Assembly (NCBI GenBank): GCA_963768165.1
Contig: CAVYHJ010000003.1
Coordinates: 558,001 to 622,000, forward strand
DNA: 64,000 bases
Source: CAVYHJ01 sp963768165 [NCBI: uncultured bacterium]
GTDB lineage: Bacteria; UBP4; UBA4092
Direction: 5' to 3'
Of the stretch, positions 53,901 through 61,683 are shown in pieces; the stretch's first letter is position 1, and each line of letters starts with the position of its first letter. A model generated the notes under the pieces. It was not told where the DNA came from and did no database searches. It worked only from the letters and a program-made list of their open reading frames with translations. A program made the position numbers and the translations under genes.

Positions 53901-56900
53901 CCTATGGGGTAGTAAGTGCGCCGACGACTTATACGGTGCAATTACTAGTGACCAACAGTACGGGGAGCAGCACATCCGTACGTGTTAATTATATTTATGC
54001 GATACCACCAACCGCACCGGTATCTGGATTCTATGGGAGTCCGACGGCAGGGGCTACACAGTTCAATGTGAATTTTATAGATACATCAGCAAACTATCCG
54101 GTCACTTGGTTCTGGGATTTCGGTGACGGGAATACCGATACGACGCAGAATCCGACTCATACCTATGGTACGGTTTCGGCGTCTACGGCTTACACAGTGG
54201 AACTGATCGTGGTGAACAGTTCTGGGACCAGCACAACGATACAAACAGATTATATCTATGCGATACCGCCGACACCGCCGATAGCCGGATTCTATGCAAG
54301 TCCGTCTAGTGGATACGGTGCTTTAACGGTGAATTTCACAGATACGTCAGCGAATTATCCCGTTACATGGAATTGGGATTTTGGTGACGGAAATACAGAT
54401 ACCACCCAAAATCCAAACCATGTCTATAGTGCAGTTGCGGCACCCACGACATATATCGTTCAATTAATTGTCACTAATAGTGATGGGACAAGTACCACAT
54501 CCAATAATATATTTGTGACGGAACCTGCACCCGGGGGAAATGGTAGTGGTCTTGGATTTTATGGCACACCTACTTCCGGTTATGGACCCTTGGAAGTGTT
54601 CTTCACTGATACAACCGGTGGAAATCCAACTTCATGGGCATGGGACTTCGGTGACGGTAGTACTGATACTGTAGATCAGAATCCATCCCATCTTTATGGG
54701 TTTGTATCCGCACCAACTACTTATACTGTGCAATTGATCTTAAGTAATGCCTATGGTACCAGCACAGCGACTCAAATCAATTATATATCTGTCACCGAAC
54801 CACCACCGGGAGCTAATTTCAGTGGAAATCCGACCAGTGGATATGGTGCCTTGACGGTGAATTTCACCGATGAATCGGTTCCTCTAGTTCACGGGAATTC
54901 AGAAGTTAGCCCGACCTTGCCGACGAGTTGGTCATGGAGTTTTGGGGATGGCGGAACCAGCACAACCGAGAACCCACAATATATCTATAGCGTGGTAGGA
55001 AACCCGACCAGTTATACGGTTCAATTAATCACAGGCAATGCCTTTGGAAACAATACTGCCACCCAGACGAATTATATTTCAGTGACTGAGCCCGGTCCAG
55101 TGGCTGGGTTTGGCGCCTCACCATTAAGCGGGTATGGTCCATTAACGACACAATTTAACGACCAGTCCTCGAGCTTGTACGGGAATGGTATATGGTCATG
55201 GAACTTTGGCGATGGGAACACTGGCAGTGGGGCAACAACCACTCATGTGTATGCCACCGTGTCTGTTCCGACAAGTTACACCGTAGTGATGACAATAACC
55301 AATCCATTTGGCAGCAGCAGTGCAGTTCAAAGCAATGCAATTTCTGTAACGGAACCTGCGCCTGGAGGCAATGGGACGGGTTTAGGCTTTACGGGTAGTC
55401 CGACGAGTGGCTATGGCGCCTTGACGGTCTACTTCACGGATACGACGGGTGGTAATCCGACATCGTGGAGTTGGAATTTTGGAGACGGGAATACGGGTAG
55501 TGGATTGAGCACGAGTCATGTGTATCAGACAGTGAGCGCGCCGACGTCTTACACGGTCACCCTGATTCTGAGTAATACCTTTGGGACGGCAACCGTCACA
55601 TATATCAACTATATTACTGTGGCTGAACCAGCACCTGTAGCAGGATTCTATGCGAATCCGACGAGCGGTTCAGGTCCGTTGACCGTGAATTTCACAGATA
55701 CCTCGGCAAATAATCCGACGAGTTGGAGTTGGGATTTTGGGGACGGTGGCACCAGTACCAGCGAGAACCCGACGCATGCGTATTCTTCAGTGACAGGAAA
55801 TATCTCATATACGGTGACGTTAATCGCCAGCAACGTTTTCGGGACGAGCACGGCGATTCAATCCAATTTAATTACTGTTTTGGTGCCTCCACCGCCATAT
55901 GAGACGCAGTTACCGGACTTGAAATTATTCCCTGGACAATCGCTTCCGTTGGCGTTTGATATCAATGATTTCATTACGCCAGGATCAGCGAATAGCTATT
56001 CAGTGATTACGAATTTCCTAGAGTTGACATCTTTGAGTAACAGTACGGTGAACGAATTAAGTTACGGTAGTCCGACAGTAGGATTAAATGCCTATGGAGC
56101 GTCCAATGGGTTGAGTACCAATACGGTAACGAACCTGGTGAAATATTCGACCTACAAGATACAGGAGTTACCGAAGATTGGATTAAATCCAGGTGAGTCG
56201 TATGTGATCAATGTAGCGAATTATACCTTGAGTGACGGGGCATCGTTACCGCCGCCGTCGTTTGGGAATCCGAGTTCGATTACAGTGAGTGACTTTACCC
56301 GGGTCACGGCATACTGGAGTGGGGATACGGCAGTAGTAGTCACCTCTTTGAGTCCCTTCTTTGGGGAAGTGGATGTGGATGTGATAGCGGCGCCGGTAGC
56401 GGCCCCGCCGTATGGCGTGGATATAGACAAGGAACGGATTGCGGTATTTACCAATTTGTTATCGAACGGGACATTCAGCACAGCAAATGACACGACCAAC
56501 TATGGGTTGGAAGTAGCACCTGGCCGACCTAACTTGGCGACGCATTCGTGGATATCGAGTTATACGGATTTGGCGGGGACTCAAGCGGATGGAGTGTGGA
56601 AATTTACCTTTAATGATGCCTCCAGCGGAGTGAAAGTAACGCCATTCCCGTATAATTGGCTATCGGTATACACGACGCAAGGCGCCTGGTATATCGCGCG
56701 GATGCATGTAGTATCGGATACGCCGAACAACACACACACGACGTTATTATTCTCCTTTAGCAATTTAATAAATGTCGGGGTAGGAACGAATGTTGGGGCG
56801 AATGTATTATTCGGGACACCGACGACGTGGACCTGGTTGGAAGCTCCCTTCCTACTGCATGTTGCGAGTACGTCGGCGTTTCCGCAGTTTGAGTTGAAGG

Positions 56901-57541
56901 CGGGCGGAGCGGGTTCGATTTATGTAGACGAGTTGCAATTTATCAAAGCGACCCCGACGTTGATAGATGCGAACCGGGCCAGTACGCGGTACAAGTATAT
57001 TCATGGAGAATTTAATCAAGCGTCAGACACGGCGGATTGGGGACAGGAAGTGTATTTAGGTTCTTCCGGTGCGCCGGTATTTTCGGTGAGCAGTGGATAT
57101 TTACGGGTAGATTTTTCCGGGGCAACTTCGGGGAGCGGTCAGAAAGGGTTTAAATGGACGGCCAGTACAACCGGTAGCGGAAATGGGCTTGTGACACCGG
57201 AGGCGACTCCCGGCAGACAGATTGGGGCACAGTTGACCTTGACCAAGGAGACAGGGAGTTTCGATTCCTTATTGTTGGTGGTATTAACGGCGATAGGGGT
57301 ACAGAGCAGCGGTCAATATGGTTTTGGAGTACCGCCGAGCAATTTGGTAGCGGAGGCGGGAGTGGGTGCGTTGGCAGAAGGAGAGTATCGGACCGTAGGG
57401 ACAGCCCTAAATGGATATTATCAATTCCAGTTTGGGTTGCGCAGTGATGAACCAGGCATCCTGGATGTCAGTAATGTGGATTTTGACCGGGATGTGAACG
57501 ATCCTAATTACGGAGACTCTTCGCTCTATCCTTATCCTTAA
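50966..57541 (+). CDS. Giant secreted protein: eight WxDxR repeats, 13 PKD domains, shared C-terminal module
   Basis: The protein has 2191 residues. ATG 50966 is preferred because GGGAGGAG lies 7 nt upstream; an ATG 21 nt earlier lies before that site. Order: signal peptide (CLLFLFVFTIQSARLFA), eight WQDxR/DIYAQRV repeats (probable propeller, to about nt 52380), 13 PKD domains each with WxFGDG and an NPTHxY-type end (nt 52395-55880), then a module of about 550 residues ending DPNYGDSSLYP. PKD arrays act as rigid surface spacers, so this looks like a stalked adhesin: a binding head, a long stalk and a base module. No protease, sortase or T9SS signal is recognised. Confidence 0.88.
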   Translation: MYSNNYFCWRFIDRFLVKMCLLFLFVFTIQSARLFAWDTINGVAICTASGNQMYPQLVGDGAQGAIITWQDARGSNDDIYAQRVDLNGNNLWTLNGNAICTVGGNQTVPQLVSDGSGGAIIVWQDDRGSSNDIYAQRVDGNGSTLWTLNGVAICTASGNQTVPQIATDGSGGAIITWQDARGTNDIYAQRVDGNGNTLWTVNGVAICTAASNQTIPQIIADGNGGAIIAWQDTRNGATNSDIYAQDVNGNGATLWTLNGVAICTASGNQTVVQLVSNGANGAVLTWQDSRNAGTNNDIYAQQIDNTGTVLWTINGVAICTATGAQDVPEICTDGLGGAIISWEDSRNAANSVDLYAQRVNSAGSTLWTVNGNVVVSTTGLQHEHKSAPNGSNGATFVWDDHRVTGQEWIYCQSFDSTGFASCGDNGISISTVGAHDNAQIIDTGNGNAIFVWDDQRSGNHDIYAQSFYNPCQITPPAPNAGFYGSPTSGYGVLTVNFVDTSANAPTSWAWDFGDGNTDTTQNPTHIYGTVSAPTSYSVQLIASNSFGTTTAIYVNYIYVTEPAPGQNGTGLGFYGTPTSGYGPLTVNFQDTTGGNPTSWSWDFGDGGTDTTNNPAPSYQYAAVATPTTYTVTLVVSNAYGSTTIINTNYIYITEPAPGGNGTGLGFTGSPTTGIGPLTVNFQDTTGGSPTSWSWDFGDGGTDTTNNPAPSYQYAAVTTPTSYTVTLIVGNTFGSNTISYPNYITVTEPVPGGNGTGLGFTGSPTSGIGPLNVNFQDTTGGAPTSWAWDFGDGGMDTTNNPSPSHQYAPVVAPTFYTVTLILGNAYGTTTVSYVNYIYVTEPDTLSAGFYGTPTAGSTPFNVTFVDTSANNPTSWLWNFGDGNTDTTQNPVHTYGTVGAPTTYTVQLIVSNVFGSSTAIYNNYIYAIPPTLPIAGFYGNPTAGSSPFNVSFVDTSANYPVTWNWDFGDGNTDTTQNPVHTYGVVSAPTTYTVQLLVTNSTGSSTSVRVNYIYAIPPTAPVSGFYGSPTAGATQFNVNFIDTSANYPVTWFWDFGDGNTDTTQNPTHTYGTVSASTAYTVELIVVNSSGTSTTIQTDYIYAIPPTPPIAGFYASPSSGYGALTVNFTDTSANYPVTWNWDFGDGNTDTTQNPNHVYSAVAAPTTYIVQLIVTNSDGTSTTSNNIFVTEPAPGGNGSGLGFYGTPTSGYGPLEVFFTDTTGGNPTSWAWDFGDGSTDTVDQNPSHLYGFVSAPTTYTVQLILSNAYGTSTATQINYISVTEPPPGANFSGNPTSGYGALTVNFTDESVPLVHGNSEVSPTLPTSWSWSFGDGGTSTTENPQYIYSVVGNPTSYTVQLITGNAFGNNTATQTNYISVTEPGPVAGFGASPLSGYGPLTTQFNDQSSSLYGNGIWSWNFGDGNTGSGATTTHVYATVSVPTSYTVVMTITNPFGSSSAVQSNAISVTEPAPGGNGTGLGFTGSPTSGYGALTVYFTDTTGGNPTSWSWNFGDGNTGSGLSTSHVYQTVSAPTSYTVTLILSNTFGTATVTYINYITVAEPAPVAGFYANPTSGSGPLTVNFTDTSANNPTSWSWDFGDGGTSTSENPTHAYSSVTGNISYTVTLIASNVFGTSTAIQSNLITVLVPPPPYETQLPDLKLFPGQSLPLAFDINDFITPGSANSYSVITNFLELTSLSNSTVNELSYGSPTVGLNAYGASNGLSTNTVTNLVKYSTYKIQELPKIGLNPGESYVINVANYTLSDGASLPPPSFGNPSSITVSDFTRVTAYWSGDTAVVVTSLSPFFGEVDVDVIAAPVAAPPYGVDIDKERIAVFTNLLSNGTFSTANDTTNYGLEVAPGRPNLATHSWISSYTDLAGTQADGVWKFTFNDASSGVKVTPFPYNWLSVYTTQGAWYIARMHVVSDTPNNTHTTLLFSFSNLINVGVGTNVGANVLFGTPTTWTWLEAPFLLHVASTSAFPQFELKAGGAGSIYVDELQFIKATPTLIDANRASTRYKYIHGEFNQASDTADWGQEVYLGSSGAPVFSVSSGYLRVDFSGATSGSGQKGFKWTASTTGSGNGLVTPEATPGRQIGAQLTLTKETGSFDSLLLVVLTAIGVQSSGQYGFGVPPSNLVAEAGVGALAEGEYRTVGTALNGYYQFQFGLRSDEPGILDVSNVDFDRDVNDPNYGDSSLYPYP
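52395..55880 (+). repeat. Thirteen tandem PKD-domain coding repeats
   Basis: The FGDG signature occurs 13 times with a usual spacing of about 85-95 codons. Neighbouring units share nearly identical DNA blocks (for example GGATACCACAGGCGGT and GGTGATGGTGGAAC in units 2-4), a sign of recent duplication or gene conversion. Confidence 0.85.
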
Positions 57542-57570
57542 ATCTAGTAAACAGTGAATAGGATAATTAA

Positions 57571-57605
57571 GCGGGTGTGGAAATTTCCATACCCGCTTTT
57601 CTTTT
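57571..57605 (+). terminator. Rho-independent terminator
   Basis: GCGGGTGTGGA pairs with TCCATACCCGC (one G-U) with a short AT loop, then TTTTCTTTT. It lies 29 nt after the PKD gene. Confidence 0.9.
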
Positions 57606-57688
57606 ACTGAACGTTGGCCGGAATATTCAATGTTTCATTAAAACTATCCTACCCACCCCTCCTTTAAAATGATAAAATATCTAATACC

Positions 57689-58441
57689 ATGCGCTCCATC
57701 ATTTTCATAGATTTAGATGAAACAATTATGCAGGGTCCTTTATCCTCTGGCGTGTTTCCGTTTGTTTTTAATGAATTTCGTAAATATCGCCCGGAATTAG
57801 ATGATAAAACTCTTATCAATGAACTTATTAGTATTCTGGAATCCCGTTACGTGGATAAACGGGTAGACGCTTTCGATTGGGACGAATTAGTATATATGGT
57901 TGCCCTCAAATACAATATCCCCGTTCGTGTCTCCATTGAACAATTGATTAAGGAATACGCCAAGCCTCCCTATATTCGCGTGTATGAGCATGTAATTCCA
58001 ACTCTGCAGGAATTGCGTGAAGACAAACAGCGAATTCTTGCCATAACCACCAACGGCTTCTGGAAATATCAAGAGCCAACGGTAAAAGCGTTGGGATTGC
58101 GTGATTATTTCGATTATATCCTGACACCCGATTTAATGAGTTGTATTAAGGGAGAAAAACGGTTCTACCAACATACCTTGGACGGAACCAAAGTGGGCAT
58201 TACCATTGGTGATCGTTATGACGCTGATGTCGAATGGCCAAAAGATTTGGGGTTTCATGCTGTATGGATACCTGTCGAAATTCCGTCGGAAATAAACCCT
58301 GTCCAATCCCCCTTTGACCGTGCAAAATCTTTAAAAATACCTCCCCCGTTTCATCAACGGCCCGATGCGGTTGTTATGGGTTTTCATGAAATTTTATCTA
58401 CGGTTAGAGAGATCGAAAGACGGGCCACTGGCGATGAATAA
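57689..58441 (+). CDS. HAD-superfamily hydrolase
   Basis: This 250-residue phosphatase-like enzyme starts with FIDLDETIMQG, the DxDxT nucleophile motif. TTNGFW (motif II Thr) follows near residue 132, and GDRYDADVEWPKDLGFHAVWI forms motif IV. The cap region between motifs I and II is helical, as in subclass I. The substrate is unknown. No clear Shine-Dalgarno precedes the ATG. It lies 86 nt before the pseudopilin gene on the same strand. Confidence 0.88.
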   Translation: MRSIIFIDLDETIMQGPLSSGVFPFVFNEFRKYRPELDDKTLINELISILESRYVDKRVDAFDWDELVYMVALKYNIPVRVSIEQLIKEYAKPPYIRVYEHVIPTLQELREDKQRILAITTNGFWKYQEPTVKALGLRDYFDYILTPDLMSCIKGEKRFYQHTLDGTKVGITIGDRYDADVEWPKDLGFHAVWIPVEIPSEINPVQSPFDRAKSLKIPPPFHQRPDAVVMGFHEILSTVREIERRATGDE

Positions 58442-58527
58442 TTTTTACTTGAGGTTTATTTTATTCGTGATATAATTTTTTAAGAGGTCACGAGGTAGAT
58501 AAAAAGAGATTTAAAGAGGGTGCTATT

Positions 58528-59127
58528 GTGAAATCACATGGTTTTACTTTGACAGAAGTAGCAATATTATTGGTTATTGTTGCACTTCTTGTCGCTATCG
58601 CTGTGCCGAATTTTCGTTTAGCGACGATTAAATCCAAAGAAGCCTTGGCTCTGGGACAATTGAATGTTATTGCGCTGGCTCTAGAATCCTATTATATGGA
58701 TTACCAGTCCTATCCTTTAACCGCCTATACCAATCCTGTTGTACCGACAGTGGCGGATGACGGCGGATCAAGCCATACCAGCTATTTCACCCTAAAACCA
58801 TTAACCACTCCGATCGCTTATGTCACTCGGATTCCAGAAGATCCCTTCGCAGAAAAACCTATCCCCCCTACCTTTGATCAGGGATATGGGAGATATGGAC
58901 ATATCAATGCCGGGTTTGCCTATCGCAATACTCAGGGTTCAAATCGATTGACCTATCCCGCTTATCCGCAATATGGTCAGGAATGGCAATTAGCTTCCGT
59001 CGGTCCCAACGGACGGTATGATTCCTGGGGAACGACTCCCGATAATTTGGTCTTCTACGACCCAACCAATGGTATTCTTTCCAACGGCGATATTATTCGG
59101 ATGCAACGAAGCAGCATACACAACTAA
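58528..59127 (+). CDS. Type IV pilin-like protein (pseudopilin)
   Basis: The 199-residue protein starts at GTG with AGAGGG 7 nt upstream. The short leader MKSHG is followed by the class III signal FTLTEVAILLVIVALLVAIA, with cleavage expected after Gly and Glu at mature position 5. The C-terminal part resembles GspG-type pseudopilins (ALALESYYMDYQSYP, VGPNGRYDSWG, NPTNGILSNGDI). It suggests a type II secretion or type IV pilus system elsewhere in the genome that might export the large proteins of this window. No assembly ATPase or prepilin peptidase gene is nearby. Confidence 0.92.
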   Translation: MKSHGFTLTEVAILLVIVALLVAIAVPNFRLATIKSKEALALGQLNVIALALESYYMDYQSYPLTAYTNPVVPTVADDGGSSHTSYFTLKPLTTPIAYVTRIPEDPFAEKPIPPTFDQGYGRYGHINAGFAYRNTQGSNRLTYPAYPQYGQEWQLASVGPNGRYDSWGTTPDNLVFYDPTNGILSNGDIIRMQRSSIHN

Positions 59128-59150
59128 TTGACAAGTTCGTCCACCTTTTT

Positions 59151-60779
59151 TTATTTATTCCAAAGTTCATTGGAAATTAATTCTTGAGATCCTTCGTTTG
59201 CTATGAAATACAGGTGTTTGGAAACCTTTTTTTGAAGATAGCCAAAGTCTGATTCGTTTTGTAAAATGACATACGTTTTTCCGGGTTGATTTAGTATAAT
59301 AGCGATTTCATCCAGTGTGTCAATATAATCCACCGGGTATCCGGGTTTTAAATAAAATGAAATCGACCACCGGTTGGGGTGATACACTACCACATAATCA
59401 TTTTTTTGAAGAAGGAGATTTAATTTTTGACAAAGAGCACGAGTGGAATGGTTTTCTGCGAATTTAGGTCCTATATTAAAAAGAGCGAGTTGAATAATTA
59501 ATAAAATATTGCACAATGCAATCGTGACAAACGACCAGTATACCTTCTTCCATTTGACAAACACAAAAGGTAAAATCCCCATGAGAAGAAGTAAAATTCC
59601 TTCCGCATACATCGGTCCGCTGAAAACCATATGTACTTGCGGGTCAAATTTGACAAACTCCATTCCTAAAATTAACAGGAAAATTCCTGGGATACACAGA
59701 AAAACCATTAAGATTGTAAAAAGTATTTTTGAACAGGGTTCCGAAAATTCTCTATCCCAATAATTTGCGATGAGTAGTGCTACTGGCGCAATATATGGCA
59801 ATAAATAGGTCGGTAATTTGGAACTGGACAAAGAAAAGAAAATAAATCCTACTGCAAACCAAACAAAGCAGAAAAATCGGGGTGCGTCTTCGAACCACGC
59901 AACCCCGCGGTCATTTAATTTTATCCTTTTTAGAGAAACCGGTAAAAACCAAATCCAGGGAAATAAACCGAGAACCGCTACTGGAATATAATAATACAAA
60001 GGGCCGGAACGTTGATGCGTGGTGGTCAAGAACCGCAATATGTTTTCTTTAATAAAAAAGAAATAAAGATAACCCGGAAGACGGTAATTCGCGAGTAAAT
60101 ACCAGGGTAGGGTTAAAATCAGAATAATTAGAATCCCCCAGCCTAATTGCATTTCTTTAATACGGGAAATCTGTTTTTGTTTCCAGAGATAGATGAATAA
60201 AATAATAGCGGGTAGGGCGATCCCCACGGGTCCTTTGGTTATCATGGCGCCACTGAAAGCAAGATAACTCAGATAATAATACAAGGGCTTTTTATATTGT
60301 AATCCAGTAAGAATCAACGTTATTCCAAGAGTGGTAAAAAAGGTCAGGGTCATATCCGTAATCACGAATCGTGCAGGTATGAAAAATCCCGGACTGGTTA
60401 ACAAAATTAAACCTGCGAGAAATCCTGTACGTGGATTCCACAGGATGGTTCCCAGATAATAAACAGTGAATAGTGTTCCCAATCCCATGAGTGCCGGGAC
60501 GAGTCGTGCAGAAAATTCACTGACACCAAATAATTTAAACGAGGTCGCCACCAGCCACATGAACAATGGCGGTTTGTCAGGATGCGGTTCGTTATTGAGA
60601 TAGGGAATCACCCAATCATGTCGGTCAATCATCCCTCGTGCCATGATGGCGTATCGCGTTTCATCCCGATCCAATAACGGCATAGTTCCTAGACGGTAAA
60701 ATAATATGATTCCACTAAATATCAATAACAGCCATAAATATGCACGATGAGGAGTATTTGAATTTTTCGTCAAATCCAT
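59151..60779 (-). CDS. GT39-type (ArnT-like) membrane glycosyltransferase
   Basis: A 542-residue integral membrane enzyme. The first external loop carries the catalytic DRDETRYAIMARGM motif, followed by NNEPHPDKPPLFMWLVATSFKLFG and FSARLVPALMG, as in ArnT and related lipid-linked sugar transferases. About eleven membrane segments follow, then a soluble C-terminal part. It probably adds a polyprenyl-phosphate-linked sugar to lipid A, glycoprotein or another exported acceptor. It is single and divergent from the second ECF sigma gene, with 325 nt between. Confidence 0.93.
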   Translation of the reverse strand: MDLTKNSNTPHRAYLWLLLIFSGIILFYRLGTMPLLDRDETRYAIMARGMIDRHDWVIPYLNNEPHPDKPPLFMWLVATSFKLFGVSEFSARLVPALMGLGTLFTVYYLGTILWNPRTGFLAGLILLTSPGFFIPARFVITDMTLTFFTTLGITLILTGLQYKKPLYYYLSYLAFSGAMITKGPVGIALPAIILFIYLWKQKQISRIKEMQLGWGILIILILTLPWYLLANYRLPGYLYFFFIKENILRFLTTTHQRSGPLYYYIPVAVLGLFPWIWFLPVSLKRIKLNDRGVAWFEDAPRFFCFVWFAVGFIFFSLSSSKLPTYLLPYIAPVALLIANYWDREFSEPCSKILFTILMVFLCIPGIFLLILGMEFVKFDPQVHMVFSGPMYAEGILLLLMGILPFVFVKWKKVYWSFVTIALCNILLIIQLALFNIGPKFAENHSTRALCQKLNLLLQKNDYVVVYHPNRWSISFYLKPGYPVDYIDTLDEIAIILNQPGKTYVILQNESDFGYLQKKVSKHLYFIANEGSQELISNELWNK

Positions 60780-60936
60780 ATTTAATGATTATAGCAGGAG
60801 TAAATAAATAAGTGATTACATTATACACTAATGGTGCACTTCAAATTTGAATGCAGCATTTTTATTACCCAAAGTGGTTGGAATTTGGTATAAATATATA
60901 ATATTGAATTTACGCTGGTTATACATTTTTTTAAAA

Positions 60937-60973
60937 AAGTGTAAGAAAATGCCTTCGAGATGACACTGCTATA
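60937..60973 (+). promoter_or_regulatory. Bipartite ECF-type promoter motif, copy 1
   Basis: AAGTGTA (60937-60943), 13 nt, GAGATGACACTGCTATA (60957-60973). The same arrangement recurs at 61068-61104 and 63418-63454. This copy is about 130 nt upstream of the sigma-factor start. Confidence 0.65.
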
Positions 60974-61067
60974 GTAGAGAAATGTTTTAAAGTTTCCCGA
61001 TTTTAGGCAGATTTAAAAGAAAAAAGGGGAATTTATAAAGTGTTGAAAAATAATGAGTTAACACTAA

Positions 61068-61104
61068 AAGTGTAGTAAAAATCGCTTGAGATGACACTGC
61101 TATA
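61068..61104 (+). promoter_or_regulatory. Bipartite ECF-type promoter motif, copy 2
   Basis: AAGTGTA, 13 nt, GAGATGACACTGCTATA. The 17-nt block is identical to copy 1 and abuts the sigma ATG at 61105. Transcripts from it would be almost leaderless, or the translation start is further in. Confidence 0.6.
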
Positions 61105-61683
61105 ATGAGAGATAATACACGGGTACAGTCAGACCGACGGAAAATAAATGCAGAATTGGTAGAGAAAATTCTAGCAGGAAATAATGAAGCATTCACAGAG
61201 TTGGTTAAAGAACATTACGCGATTTTTTTCGCACTAGCATTACGGTATGTGCATGATATGGGTCGTGCCGAGGATATTGTACAGGATGGATTAATGACGA
61301 TTCATAAAGAATTGGGAACCTTGCGGAATCCGGAACAGTTCAGTTCTTGGGCGTATACCATTATCCGTAGGAAATCCATTCGGGCTATTAAAAATATATC
61401 TCGTGAATCGAAGGTTATGATGCAATACGCTGAAAATGAAGAAATAAGGAAAATCCGCGAGAAATCAGAGGAAACGATAAATTTGTCTCATAAAAAAGAG
61501 ACGATTATGAAAGGAATTTCACAACTTTCAAATAAATATCGGGAAGTTATGGTGCTGTATTATCTGGAGGAATTGGATTTTAAACAAATCAGCAAAAGAC
61601 TTTTTTTAAGTCGGCGGGCGACGGATATCCGGTTATACCGGGCTAGAAAAAAGTTGAAGGAAATTTTGGGAGGAATCCTTTGA
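61105..61683 (+). CDS. ECF sigma factor
   Basis: This 192-residue group IV sigma factor has region 2 at about 20-85 (AFTELVKEHYAIFFALALRYVHDMGRAEDIVQDGLMTIHKEL) and region 4 at about 132-185 (LSNKYREVMVLYYLEELDFKQISKRLFLSRRATDIRLYRARKKLKE). ATG 61105 is the only ATG before region 2 but has no Shine-Dalgarno and touches the upstream promoter motif. The anti-sigma gene overlaps by one base (TGATG). Twin motifs upstream suggest autoregulation. Confidence 0.93.
   Translation: MRDNTRVQSDRRKINAELVEKILAGNNEAFTELVKEHYAIFFALALRYVHDMGRAEDIVQDGLMTIHKELGTLRNPEQFSSWAYTIIRRKSIRAIKNISRESKVMMQYAENEEIRKIREKSEETINLSHKKETIMKGISQLSNKYREVMVLYYLEELDFKQISKRLFLSRRATDIRLYRARKKLKEILGGIL

Noticed and set aside
52395-55880. 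Possible CRISPR-like or satellite array
   Set aside because: The repeats are long (about 270 nt), in frame and encode PKD domains.
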